From assembly GCA_013396915.1 (NCBI GenBank), contig VWZL01000272.1, forward strand, positions 216,750 to 280,749: a stretch of 64,000 nucleotides of DNA, given 5' to 3'. Position numbers and translations under genes: made by a program. The stretch comes from Stercorarius parasiticus. Lineage: Eukaryota > Chordata > Aves > Charadriiformes > Stercorariidae. The notes under the pieces were generated by a model. The model worked only from the letters and a program-made list of their open reading frames with translations. It had not been told where the DNA came from and did no database searches. This document shows positions 13,801-26,623 of this stretch, piece by piece; position 1 is the stretch's first letter, and each line of letters starts with the position of its first letter.

Positions 13801-15861
13801 CTCAACTTTTTCTGTTGGCACTGTTTTTAGAGCTGCACAAGAAATCAGATAGCCTTTAGGCCAAAGGGAATGAATCTGTATCTCAGAGCTCTGAACATAG
13901 GATGCTGGAATCTGAGACTCAAATCCTTCTTGCAGTACACCTGAAATTATTTCTGCAGGCTGGGTTGGTTCCAGTAGAGAAATCCACCTGAGAACAGCCA
14001 ACAAGATGAGCTGAAGAAGATCTGCATTCAAGTATCACCTCCAAGTCAGGGATGTTTGAAAACATCAGTCTGCAGTCAGCAGCAAGCACTCAGCAGATTT
14101 TTCCATGTAAGTCTCCCGCATTTCACTGGGACAGGTTAACTGGAGTATTCTTGGAGGCATGCACTCATCTCTGCCGATTTGGAAAAGAACTCACCATTTT
14201 TTCAATAATTGCTGCCTGTTTCATTTGGCTGTGTTTTTCCAGAAGTCTGGCCTGCTGATGCCTTGAATCTCCATACGAACAGCAACTGTATGTGCTAGGA
14301 ACGATCCTGTGTCACATCCTTGGTGAGTGTCACATCCGATTAGCTCTTGGGCCCACTGTTATTAGCAGACATCTGTTCCGGTTCTGGCAGCAGACCTATA
14401 GGATCAAGTCCTGGGATATAAGCAATGGGAAGTACTGAGATTGAGCCTCCTGTTTCACAGAATTGAGGTTGTAGTGGAGTTGAAGGTGACTTATGCAGCT
14501 TTGAGGTTTTCAGTATAAGTGAATGGGGACAATGCATTTGCTAAAAATGTGACAGCTCTTGGACTAAAGTGTGTAATATTCTTGAGAAAGCACAGCATTA
14601 TTTAATATGGAAAATGTGAAAAAAACACAGGGTGCATAAGATTGTAAGTCCCACCAACAATTTTCCAGTGCTAGGAAGGAAGCAAGTCTAACTGTCCTGG
14701 GAGACTAAGATACTGAAGACTAACCCACACACTGAGCTGTAGGTAATGATTCATGTTTGAATTCCACTCTCTTCAGGAGAAGCCTGCCTAAATGAAGGCA
14801 GAGTGAAAACTGAGGAAGAAGGTCAGAGCTTGACTTATGATGATGTCTCACTCTCATTTATTCTAGCATTCCTTATGCTCAGATTTCCAATGATTGATGA
14901 ATGTTTGTAGACAATCATGTATTAAAACTGTCTCTTCTAGGCTGAAGTCTTTATTGTCAAGCAGCAGTAAGGACATTGCAACAGTATAGCAATTTATTTA
15001 TATAAAACCAATGTAAGAATCAGTGGTTCACTGTGTTTATAATGAGTTATCAATATAGCTTGTGTTCTGCTGTGCTGTCAGAGAAAATTTAATTGTGACT
15101 AAATGTTATAAAATAAAGAAAGGTATGATTATTTAGGCTTGAATTCTATTGATTTTGGGTGGGTGTTTTGGGTAGTATACAAATTTCTTTTAGGCTGTGC
15201 TAATGAAGGCTGGGATATGATCCCTTATGATCCGCATGGAACAAAATATTCTCTGAGCTCTCCCAACGAATACAGTTTCGTGCTGAAAATTTTTGTTCTG
15301 GAATTAGTACAAAGTATTTTCCATGAAGATTTTGTAAATGCCACCCTTTAGTTGAACAGGTTTAGAGACTATGCTATTGCATTTACTGAATTTTGCGAAT
15401 TATATGAATATGATACTGTTATATAAAGAAAAAAAACTGATGACAAAATTACTAAGCCCCTAAAATTTCAATGTAAATAAATATGCCTCCTCCTTTCTGA
15501 ACAGTAATAATCTTATTTTGTTACTGCTGGTTATTTTGATTAGCAATGAAATACAATACAAGTGCTATTTGCTACACACTAGGAACAACCTTTTATCGGA
15601 AAGTCAGCCCTGATACTGCAAGCTAATTTACAAAAGGACAACTGTAAAGATGGAACCCTAACCTAACTGGCCCCCTTACAAAAATAAGTGAAAAGGAGAA
15701 ATTATGCAAGGACAAAACTAATGGGGTTATTTTGTAGATTTGGACTTAGACTTGGACTTAAATTTCCATGGTGCTTTCTGTTGTATGAACAGATATAATG
15801 CACATGCCAAAAACTCTGAAATATCTGTTCATTTTCTTCTCAGGATTTTCAACTAAGGTTA

Positions 15862-15878
15862 TTTTTTTTTTTTTTTTT
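15862..15878. repeat. Poly(T) run
   Basis: A pure thymine run of 17 bases followed by more A/T-rich sequence. No associated transposon is recognised. Confidence 0.7.
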
Positions 15879-16300
15879 AATTTTTATTTTAGGGACAGCT
15901 CCAAGTGATCTCAGACGAATTTTTTTTGAGTAATAGCTTCAGCATTCCCATTGCAGACAGACCATTTTAATTATTCTATGGTGTCTTTCAGAGGAAAAGC
16001 AGGAGGAAGTGGTATTTATGAATTTACTAATGATAAAATTATTAACTTTATAATAAAGTCACCTTTAATCACTGAAATACAAGGAAATATTATATTTTGC
16101 TACACACTTTAAAGATGTGTGGGAGCATGCTCCTCTAATTAAAAAAAACAGATTTAATTTTACTCTTCAAATGAGTCAGAGGAACATGATGTTTTTTTAG
16201 GACAAATATTTTATTTTCTCTGGCGAATTACTTAACATTTCCATTAAAGCCCTAAGTGGACTTGCAAAATTCAAGCCTACAGGGTCTAAGAATTTTTCTA

Positions 16301-16318
16301 TATATATTTAAATATATA
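16301..16318. repeat. Perfect 18-bp AT palindrome
   Basis: The sequence tatatatttaaatatata equals its own reverse complement. It contains only A and T and lies in a wider AT-only neighbourhood. Such sequences melt easily and can extrude as a cruciform. They also arise by chance in AT-rich DNA, so no function is claimed. Confidence 0.8.
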
Positions 16319-17689
16319 GATACATTTTAAATAAAGTAGCAGTTTTACTCTGTTAGAAATATGCTTGCTGTTATGTAAATGGCTTAAATCAGTAGACAGG
16401 AATAATATTTCATTATTTATAAGTATGCATATAGAGCTTTATAATTATGAATAAATACTGAATTCTGGATTGTTCCACAAAAGACAGTAAAGAGAAAAAA
16501 ACCCTTCTGAGCAAGGATTGCCCTGATCTGTGATCCAGGTATATGGGATAAGGAACACTTTGCATGTTTTTCTGCCTTTCAGAACAAAGATTAGGGACTG
16601 TGGGAACTATTTCTGTATAGCTGATTCAGTGTCTAGTTGAACTGAGCTAGCACATCAGCAAAAGTCATTTACTGAAGGTAAGCACGCACTGTGTGTCGTA
16701 TGCTTTACTAGAAAATAGCATACATGGAGAGGGAATAACTTTCATATAAGTGGTTGATTCTCTTTTTTGATTTCTCAGGATCCTCTGAGGAAAAGAAGTG
16801 TTTGCATTAATGGTTGCTTGTTTTCTAAGGCTGTTTTCTAAGGTTGACAGCTTAAGCTAGGAGACTGTGAAAGAATTTTCATTATTAAAGGAAACTTGAC
16901 ACAATTATAAACCAGCACAGAAATTCCTTTAGTTTTAAGGTTCATAGGGCAGGAGACCTGTTTTAACATAAAAATTGTTGATATCAAATGTTTATATGAT
17001 GTTGTCTTCAATGAACATATAACCTATAGTGTAAATGTTTATGTTTCACATCCATAAACCAGCAGTAAACGGAGATTATCTGTTGAATAAAATATTGACC
17101 TGTGTTGCCTCTCTCTCTTTCAATGCAGTTTTCTACTTGCTAACCCAAAAAGTACAGTCTTCACCAGATAGTCTTCTGGATCTGGGTAAATAAAATAAAT
17201 ACCACTTGGCCCCTTCTCTGTGGCCTTGAACCAAAACTTGGAAATATAAGTGATATATGTGATTCAGAATTTCCAACATACTGAAATTCCATCTACTTCC
17301 AGAAAATAAAATTTATCTCTTGAAATATGCCACATTGCAACATCAAATGTGAGGAGCAAATGTGATTGTCTTTAATAAACAAATGATTGCCGTATTAACC
17401 CTGGGTTTAAAAGTGCACATGCACAGGGCAACTCATTACTATCAAGAGATGTGCAAAGGAAGTGTTATTATCCCAGGGGTCACTGAGAATAGCAGCAAAC
17501 AGGATTATTGCTCAGAGCAGGATGAACAGGAGGCTAGATGAATGTAATTTCAATGAGAATTGATTGTGGAGAATTGATTTAATGGCATTTAAAAGAGCAC
17601 CCACTGTATTAAACTCTGTGGCTATCCTGTGTTCTTATTGTAAGGTAAGGCTAAGCCTTTGTCTTTTGTTTTCTTCCCTGAATGCAATG

Positions 17690-18320
17690 TGCTAAAGGCA
17701 CCTGGGGATATCAGGACCCTGTGAGAACCATAGGCAAGTCCTCTCTGGCTGGACACTTTTGAGGCTGCTGTGATTGCTCTTAAACCAAGTTTCCCTGGAT
17801 CTACAGCCCTTCGTCAGGGACAGAAAGGACATCCTTGGAGGCAACTTACCTGAGAGATGACAACCTATGACCAGCTACTGGCACCTGGGACTGTCACTAC
17901 CCCCTGGAGTTTGCGAACCACTTGACTCTGAATTTTGGCTTGTATGGGTTAACTTTTCAGAAACAAATATTAAGTTCTAAACACAAAGCACGTACTGGTG
18001 ATTCCAGTTACTTTTTAGTAGTCTTATACATAGATAAACAGATCCAGAGACAAACCAGTCTAGGCAAAATACACTTTTATATTTCTTACTGCATTGCAGT
18101 TCGATCCACGCCATGTGAATCTCCAGAGTCTTTTAGTTCATGTCTTGCTCCTGAATTCTGTGATGCCCTCTTTCCATGTTCACTGTCAGCATTCACCCTT
18201 ACACAGTGGCTAATTCTCTTGGCTGCCCTTGCCCCTGTGGGAACAAGCTGTTTGTCATTTGCTTCTATGGCTCTAGGAGTCTTCCTCTGATTAATTTATT
18301 TGTCAAAGTTTCAGATATTT
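17690..18320. other. GC-richer pocket, unidentified
   Basis: This block is richer in G and C than its flanks, with wording such as 'cacctgggactgtcactacc'. A 122-codon open frame lies at 17922-18290, but the translation has no recognisable family features and low protein-like character. The block may be part of an old interspersed element. I cannot name one. Confidence 0.3.
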
Positions 18321-21300
18321 TGTTCTGTATCTACAATTCTGTATTTTCCACCACATACTCCCTATTCTTTAAAGGAATCATTGTCCAAGGTATTTTCATC
18401 AAATAAGTTGCTATTGACATGCCTTTTTCTTGGCCTGGAAAGAATGTGACATATTTTATTTCCGCATCTGCTGTAAATGGAGCCTTCAGCTTGGCTAAAA
18501 ATCTGACTTGTAGTGTGTGTTTGTCCAAGAAAGGATGATTGGCAGCCTGGGAAATGAAACAGTACTCTGTAGGTAAGTAATGCAGTTTCCTTAAAGCTCA
18601 TTTTTAACATGTTTTCTGATAGACTATATTATACATGCTACTGAAATGTCTGATCACCCTCAGAATGTGGGCATGGTCTGAAAACCTGCAGATGAAAGAA
18701 GAGATGTTCCGTCTTCTTTCTCTCTGTGGACAGGACCCACACAATGAGCAATCCTGGAAGTGTTCCATGATTAACTATGCTATATACTAAAGTTAATGGA
18801 TTTTATGAGCATGACAACTTCATATTTATTTAAGCACATTCAACGAACAAGTTAATTCTTAACTCATTTGTCAGCTCTCTAATTTCTGGCAATCTCCTGA
18901 GCAAGCTAGTTTAGTGGATTTAATACATTTGTAAAATGAATCAATCATAGATTGGGCATAGAAATTTGAATACATTTATAATGACATGTGGCCATTAAAG
19001 ATGGCCTACGCACTGATTCTGTGGTAATGCCTGCTAAATCTATAGAGCTTGTTAATGTTTGACAAGTTACTTTATGTTCTTATGGTTTAGTGTTTAATGA
19101 TGACTAATCCCATAGCAAAGAGTAGTCTCAGCTTTTGACGATTATTGCAGAACACGTGGAAAATAAAATATGCCAATTAAGTGAAATGCTCACATCCTAA
19201 AACACACTTTATTTTACCCATAAACAAAGACATTAAAATTATGCTATAGCCAGAGGAAGGGGATTGGCAGCATTTACAATCAGTTAGCACCTTTATTTTT
19301 ATTCTGGACTAGTATTAGTCTAGAGCAATTTGAAGTGTCTTAAAAACTGAAAGACAATGCCTTTAAGTTGATTTTCATGATAGCTTGTAGAGTGTTTAGT
19401 TTGGGTAGTTATGTTAGGCCAAAGCAGCTTATACTTTCTTTCTAAGATCGGGTTCAGATCAGCCAGATACCAAGAGACCACCCTTGAGTAATGTTAAAGG
19501 CAGGTGACACCTGAGTCTGGGATTGTTTCCTTAGGAACAAGTATGAAGTAGAATCTACAAGGCTATAACGGGAGTAGAAAATGCAGGGGATTACACTCTG
19601 CACTTGATCTAACATCCTTCTACAGACTTTGTGGCACTCAGTCAGAAAGAAAAATGAAGGTTTCAGATTCTTTTCTTTATCTGTGCGGCAAAAAAACCCT
19701 TCTCTATGCTTTGAAAAAGACAGTAGGACTCCTTTCTGTGTAAAGAGAAATCACTTTTCAGCTAAAGTAGACTGTGATTATTTGTTTGTGTCTGAAATTT
19801 GATTGCAATTGTGGATCCTGAAAATAAAAAAAAAACAAGCGATGTGAACAAATGCAGCCTGGAGCAGAATCTAATCAAGGGACAATCAGTCACTGTATTT
19901 CCTCATGATTCTGACTGCTGTGCCTTATTGTAAATGCTACCTCTGTTGAGTAAAAAAAAGTAAAAAGAAAGGATAATAAATTTCAAACTGGAGTACCATG
20001 TGGTTAGACAATGTGGCCCAAATTCTCCACTTTCTCTTACGAGTTTAAGTGAAATGTGATTTACATCTGTAAAAACAGAAGAGGAATCAAACACTTTCAG
20101 TGTGCATTTTGAAGAATCTCCTTTATCCATACGGTTTATTTTTAAAGCTTAAGAAATTTTCTGACTCAAACATTTGTCCTTAATAGGAGTTTCTCACAGG
20201 GTGAACTAAAATGTTCTATTTATTTTAACGAGTCTTTTCTTGTAATTGAATAAATCCTTCAGAATATGAAAGTTTTTAACTATTCAATATGGTAAGTATT
20301 AAAGACACATTGTCATTTTCCACAGTTTTATTTTTATGCAAGAAAATTGACCCAGTACATGGATCTGTTAATCCCTTATGTCTTTGGGTAGTAACTACAT
20401 GTCCTGTTGTAATGATACGGAAACTCTCCTGCAGTTTAATATAGTTTATTTGAGTTGATTATTTTTTTTTTTTTCACTTTTGGTTGTACATCCTCTTATG
20501 ACCAAGGAACAGCTTCTAACCTTGTTCATTTGCCCTTTTGCACTGCAAGAGTTGTATGAAGAGGCTGCAAAGAAACAAATAAAAAAGTAAGTGGTGATTC
20601 TCTTGGCACATGGAAATCTTGGGTTGCTCTGACTCCACGTGGATGAATCAGTGTCAACTTGTCCAGTTAACTTCATTGTCTGTGTGGGCAAGAGATGGAG
20701 GGCCTGTGAATAGAACGTGTTGTAATTGGATGCTGTCTTGCTCTCACATAATTTAGTAATAATAACAACAATAACAACATTTTTTTATTGTTTGAATATA
20801 TTCAGAATGAAATTTACATCCAGAAAAAGAAATGACACAATACAATTAAAAAAAATTGTTTTCCTGCTGTGTATTCCTCGGTTTAGAATTGGAAAATGAC
20901 TTGTAATTTTGCAAACAAATCGGTTCTCCTGAGATGAAAAACTGGTAGGGATATACCAATTAAAGTTTCAAGTTTGAAAGTGTTTAAGTTCATTAACAAT
21001 GCCCTAAACCCATTGTAAATTGCTCTGACATTTGTAATTGCTGAAATAGTACATAGGTGGTTCTTACATCAGTGCTAATGATTTAGGTTGGCAAAATGTT
21101 GTCAGCTACCATCTTCATGCCATGGGATAGCCTGACCTCATATATTTTCAGCTGGAGCAACGACTGAGTATTCTTAGAAGAGTCAGATAAATCAGTCCCT
21201 GTGTTGTTTAAGCATCTGCACAATACCCTAAAAACAAATAGCAGCTGTTTCACTGAGATTATAAGGAAGAGAAATCTTTGTGTGCCTTATGGCTGATGTC

Positions 21301-23138
21301 TTTATTTCTGCTCCCAGTGGATGTATAAGTAAAACATCTTATCTGACATAAATTCAATTATGGGTAGGTCTGCCACAGGAGAAAAACTCCTGAGCGTATA
21401 CTAATTGACTGAATAGGAACCGGACCACATAATGGGTCTTTTCCACTCCCTAAGCTGAGGTACACCAAGGGAATGCCATATAGGAGAAAGGGGACTTTTA
21501 GAATTAAAGAGCCCAAATACCTATGGATATCTCATAAAATATTATATGACTTTAATTTTTTGTCATGGAATAAGCATAAGGATTATATACATGCAAGGAA
21601 AAAGTGATACTGACAGAACTATTAAAACAAAGCGTGTATTTATATGGATAGCAGATTTCACATCAACATGATCAATTCAGTGAAGGAGGCAGAATTTCTC
21701 ATCATCTTTACTGCAAAATTCTAGATCTGCTGTATACACAAAAAGTCAGTTCTCATTAGTCTGATGTTGCTTCCAGATCAGTACTTTGTAAGTCTCTACT
21801 CTCAGACAAGAGGCTGTTTGGGAATTATGAAAGGTAGCAAATAGTGTAGCCTTTTATTAAAGAATCACAGTCCAAAGTACTTGGACAATCCCTTTTTTCC
21901 CCTTAAAAACAGTACAAAAGGATTACTTCTCTATACCATTTTTCTATATTGTAGATAAAACTGAAGCTTCACTAAAACTACTCTTAATGTTGATAATTGC
22001 ATTGAAGTTGAGTAGAATGCAAATATTCATTCTTTTAATATTCAATCCAAGTTTAAAATGTGAAAAAAATGTGTTTTCTAATAGTGAGACTGCATGACAA
22101 ATTGACGTATCAGTACTCCTCCAGCAATAATTCCAAGTTAGGCAATGTCTACAGGATGCTTGTACAAGGCGGGTATTGCAGGAGCTCTCTGTGTCATGGA
22201 CATGGCTTCTGGACACTGCTAGAGTGAAAGTTGACTGCACAGAAGATGGAGATTAATTTAGACACAAAGTAATGTCTGCATTCAAATATCTTTATATTCA
22301 AGACAAACAACACAGCATTGTTGTCACTATATATGACTATAATTAATTTCTATGACTATATATGGTACAAAGTTCTCAGATATAGAGAATCTGTGTGGGA
22401 TCGGGTGCCATTTTCTTTGATATGCATTCCTTAATAATACAGTCATATCAGCAACGCTGACATTTTTATTGTTAAAAATTCCAAAACAGGGTTAGAATTT
22501 ATAAAGACATGATTTGCATTCTTCTTGTGACAAAGAGGATTGAGTGAAAAGGATCTATTGCAAAGACATCCACCTTCAGTGAAAAATGAATATGGAAAGC
22601 CTATTAATGTAGATGACAGTTCCCATAAGCTCCTGTGCAGTGTAAAGCGGGTTGTCAAACTAAGCGTCATGAAAGGCAATGAATACGTGGGGAAAACAGA
22701 CAGAGAGGACTGAGCCACTAGGGGAGCAAGAGCTTGCAGAAACTAACCTTTGCAGACCTGTTCTTTTTTTTTTTTTAATTAGATTTCTTTTCCCTGTCAC
22801 TCCCTCCAACTTTTAAAGCAGAAGGTACCTCGCAGCTTTCTCTGAGCTTTAACTTTTTTTTTTCTCAGCAGAGGCAATAACAATATATTTCAGAGGAACT
22901 ACCTGCCTCATTTTTTTCTTCAGCCTTCATGCTCAGAATCTGTTTCCACTGCCCCTCACCCATGTATTTACTTTTATTTAGTTCTGCATTTTATCCAGAG
23001 CTTCCTGATACCCTGATTCATGTTTTGTTCTCACACTGTCTGTCACCAGCTGCTGTGTATGAGAGTCTCTTCGATGTCCTGAGAATTTGGACTGGTTCAC
23101 TTAGACCATTGCAAAAAATAAACCCCTTTTTCTCTTTC

Positions 23139-23166
23139 AAAAAAAAAAAGAACTTTTTTTTTTTTT
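23139..23166. repeat. A11/T13 inverted homopolymer pair
   Basis: A run of 11 adenines is followed after four bases (gaac) by a run of 13 thymines. The two arms are complementary, so the pair could fold as a hairpin with an 11-bp A:T stem. Replication slippage in two independent runs is an equally simple explanation. Confidence 0.7.
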
Positions 23167-26100
23167 AAGCAAAATTGGCAGATAAACAAAGGATGTTTTA
23201 TTTTACCTAATAGGTAAAACTGCCATCAAAACACTTTTGTTTCTGAATCATGTATGCTGTTCAACTAAAGGAGAAGAGTTGAATTCAGAAGTGAAACACA
23301 AGGTAAAAATGAGGAGTAATGCAGACAACATGTTTTATCTTTACTCAGAAGATGAGATACTGAAAATAATGGAAACAATCCAGACCGTTCCATAGTTTTT
23401 CAACATAATCTCGCTCCTTTGAGTCAGCATGAGGCAGTTGGGTGTCTTATTTGTGTTTCCTACAAAAAAATGGTTCTTAGATGGCTTGATTCTGCTGACT
23501 GAGGAGCATAATGTCTTCATAAATACATTGAGCCAGGCAGATCTATAATCAACATAGCTAAACTGCCTTTGAGCTGAAATAGCCCACACGGAGCCTATAC
23601 TTTTGCATGGTTTATGAACTTGCCCCAATTGTGCACCCACAACTAACAGAATTACCTTAGGCTTGTGTCTACTACCTTACTCTTTCCCTAGACCTCCTGT
23701 ACTTAAATCAAAGTTAACTCACATAATAAACAGCTGGGAGAAAGCATAATTTATGGAAGGAGATGCTTTAGCTTACCCAACTCCTTTCAACTACTTTGTA
23801 CGAGAGTTATATTGTGTTACATTGCCTTTCACATTACGAAGAGCAGAGTATGAAATCCTGAGGGAATTCAAGTGAATATTATGTGATCTATCTTACAGCA
23901 CCTTACATATCACTTCTGAATTTGGCTCACAGGCCCACTGACTGAGAAGAGAGAACAAGACATCTACAACAGCCAGCAAATGAAACAATAGTTTAACATC
24001 AGGGGAAAATATTAAGGCAGACAGTGTTGCAATGTGAATAAGTATAGAACAGTAACTTGATAGGAAACAGAAAAATAGCCTCAGACTTAAGTGAGATAGC
24101 AGATATGTAAATATGACATGCAGCTAAGGTTGATCTTTGATCCCAAACTTTAAGGTAAGGGCATATTAAATTATCACTGCTAGAAATTACTTGTTTGGGG
24201 AAATTGTATTTACAGCACTCGGTTCTCTTTCTCCAAACCTGGAGCACATGAAGGTGTTTCTGGCACAGCTCCCTCAAAGCTGGCTGATGCTCTGAGGCAG
24301 ACTGCACTCGGCCAGTCTGGAGAGCAACAAACGTGACACTCATTTACTTGCAGCACCAGGACTAGCTTTAGAGGGTCCACACTATTCATATGGTTGTCAG
24401 GCTGATTGGCTTGCATGTTTGGAATACTCAAAAATAACCTGACATGAATACCTAAAGTTATCACTTCCACTCATCGTTACAGCTTGAACGATTAAGTGTG
24501 TATGAACAGGAATATGTATGCTGGAAGAGTATGCCACCATGTCACTCGATAACGTTCAGTGATCTTCAGAGACTCATGTGAATCTAATGTAATAGACACC
24601 ACTAAATAGTTAGGCTGCATACGGCAGTAAACAGAAATGCAATTGATAATGGTAAAACAGCTTAATTAATAAAATATTTTTTCTATAGAAATTTGCATAC
24701 AAAGTTATGACTAAAGTGCTTTCAAAAAATTACAATAGATTAAATAGATAATCTACCTCTGTTGATGGGATTGAAAGAGTCTCTTTCTGAAAATCTAATT
24801 TGCCATTCAACTCAAAGCATGTTTTTATATAAACAGTGGAAAAAAAGTAGTTGGAAAGCATGCATCCTACATAATAATTCATATGTCAAGGATTCCATAC
24901 CTATCTGGAGTGCTTAAATCTAAAGGTTAAGGAAAAACATGAATTAACCAGGAAATTTAATAAGTGTATGACAAATATTCATTCTAGGTTAATGGCACTA
25001 GGCTTGACTTTTAGCGAAGCCAGAGAAACAGACTGTCAGGAAACATGTCATTTGAAACCTCTTGCTAAGTTTATCAAACTAATGAATGCAGGTTACTAAG
25101 AAATGTATACCTGTATAATAAAATAATGCAGCTCGCTGCCAAAAGTTTCTTACAAGTTCCTGCTGTACTGTTCTGCTGTTAATGCTGTACATAGCTGTAA
25201 GAAACTGTGGGAGCTCTTATCTACTACTGCTTTTAAAAATCTGACAATTACACTGCAGATACTTGCCAGTCCAAATGGTCATTGTAAACTAGAAATGGAA
25301 TCTAAGTAGCAGCTGGACAGTAGCTTACTAAGAGAGCTCACACCTACTGAATTTTCTTTGTGTTATTTTATTATTATGGTTTGTTTAATAAAGCAAATCA
25401 ATCAGTTGCCTTGATTTATCTAAAAATTTAAGTAACGGGGTTTTTTTTTCTTTTTTTCGACCTGTACTTCTGTTGTTAAAACTCTTTAGTGTTCCTGGTA
25501 GCCTATCTTTTTCCTGCTCATACTCCCCAAAACTCTGCTTGACATGTTTTCTGGTTATGCCTGTAATATCAACTTTGGAAGTAGGATGTCTAAAAAAGAA
25601 GCTTCACAAGTACTTTTAATGAATGGAAAATGTAGTGAGTCATAAATGTTATTTAACTCTCAGGGAGTTCATTGAATATGGTCAGTTGAGGGTTACTGAG
25701 GGAGACCATTTCAAATTGATTTTATAATTTTGTCTTTTTTTCTTTTAAAAAATTCAAAATTAACCTTTTCACCTATTTCTACTCAAGCTTTTTTGTTCTT
25801 TACTAGTTTGATTTTTTGGTAACTGTTCACAAGCCCGACACTCATCCTCCAAAGCCATAATATGAATGGAAATTATTAAAACTGAGAAGATGCATTTTAG
25901 AAAAAGTAACCTGAGGTAACCAAAATTTTGAGTAGAGAAATTTGAATGACTAATCTAGCAAACTAGGATAAATATTTTGACATTCTGTGTACTTTATTCC
26001 ATCTACAGGTAAGTTATAAATAAGGTGAACCAGAAAACTCATGAGAGGAAAAGACATAAAGGAGAGACAGAAGTTTTGAGGACTTAGTTTCCAAAGTCTA

Positions 26101-26607
26101 GGATGTTTTATGGTTGTATCTATGTATACAGGTATACCATTAGGAACTAATTTGGTGGGAGGATCATTTGATGCAAGCAGCAGTGTTCAGACAGACCTTA
26201 CGCCGAGATAACCAGTGTAGGCTGAGATAAGGTTTGATCTCAAATGTAATATTTCCACCTGCTGAATGTCTCTATGTATGCTGTTTGAAGCTCTTCAAAG
26301 AACCGGCTTTTGGCTTGGACCCTTGTACCCATCAGAGCTTCGAGCACAATTGGTGTGCATCTGCATCAGAGCTTTCGGTTGATTTTTCCATGGTAGGAAT
26401 CCAGCTCATGAGTACCAAAACTACTCTGTAAACTTGAGCAACCCATTAGTAAGAGTGGATAGTTTGCCTCAAAACCACATTACTGCACTGAGTCAAAATG
26501 CTAAAGTAGATGCAGTTGGTGTGCAGTATGTGACAACTACAATTTGTCAGAGGATTGTACCTTAGTACCTTGTCCAGGCTGCAGTGGATGGTGCTCCTGA
26601 GCAAAGC

Positions 26608-26623
26608 AAAAAAAAAAAAAAAA
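26608..26623. repeat. Poly(A) run
   Basis: Sixteen consecutive adenines following 'gagcaaagc'. No LINE or pseudogene body is recognised immediately upstream. Confidence 0.7.

Larger units (their letters stand above)
8543..17690. other. Unique AT-rich DNA, no supported gene
   Basis: No gene or identifiable transposon is seen. The longest open frame is 137 codons at 9254-9667 on the plus strand. Its translation has no family signature that I recognise and no obvious flanking splice signals in phase, so it is not called. Simple runs occur at 10866-10886 (A-rich) and 15862-15878 (T). A perfect AT palindrome lies at 16301-16318. 'gggccaaattc' at 11690-11700 resembles a motif seen elsewhere in the window. 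Positions 17400-17640 look non-repetitive and of mixed composition. Confidence 0.6.

Noticed and set aside
17922..18290. 122-codon plus-strand open frame ending in a hydrophobic segment
   Set aside because: The hydrophobic C-terminal part could suggest a membrane protein, but no family match is recognised, and no initiation or splice context was found.
18555..18580. Near-consensus splice donor aggtaagt
   Set aside because: Upstream frames are closed by stops within 60 bases, and no good acceptor was found, so no exon is called.
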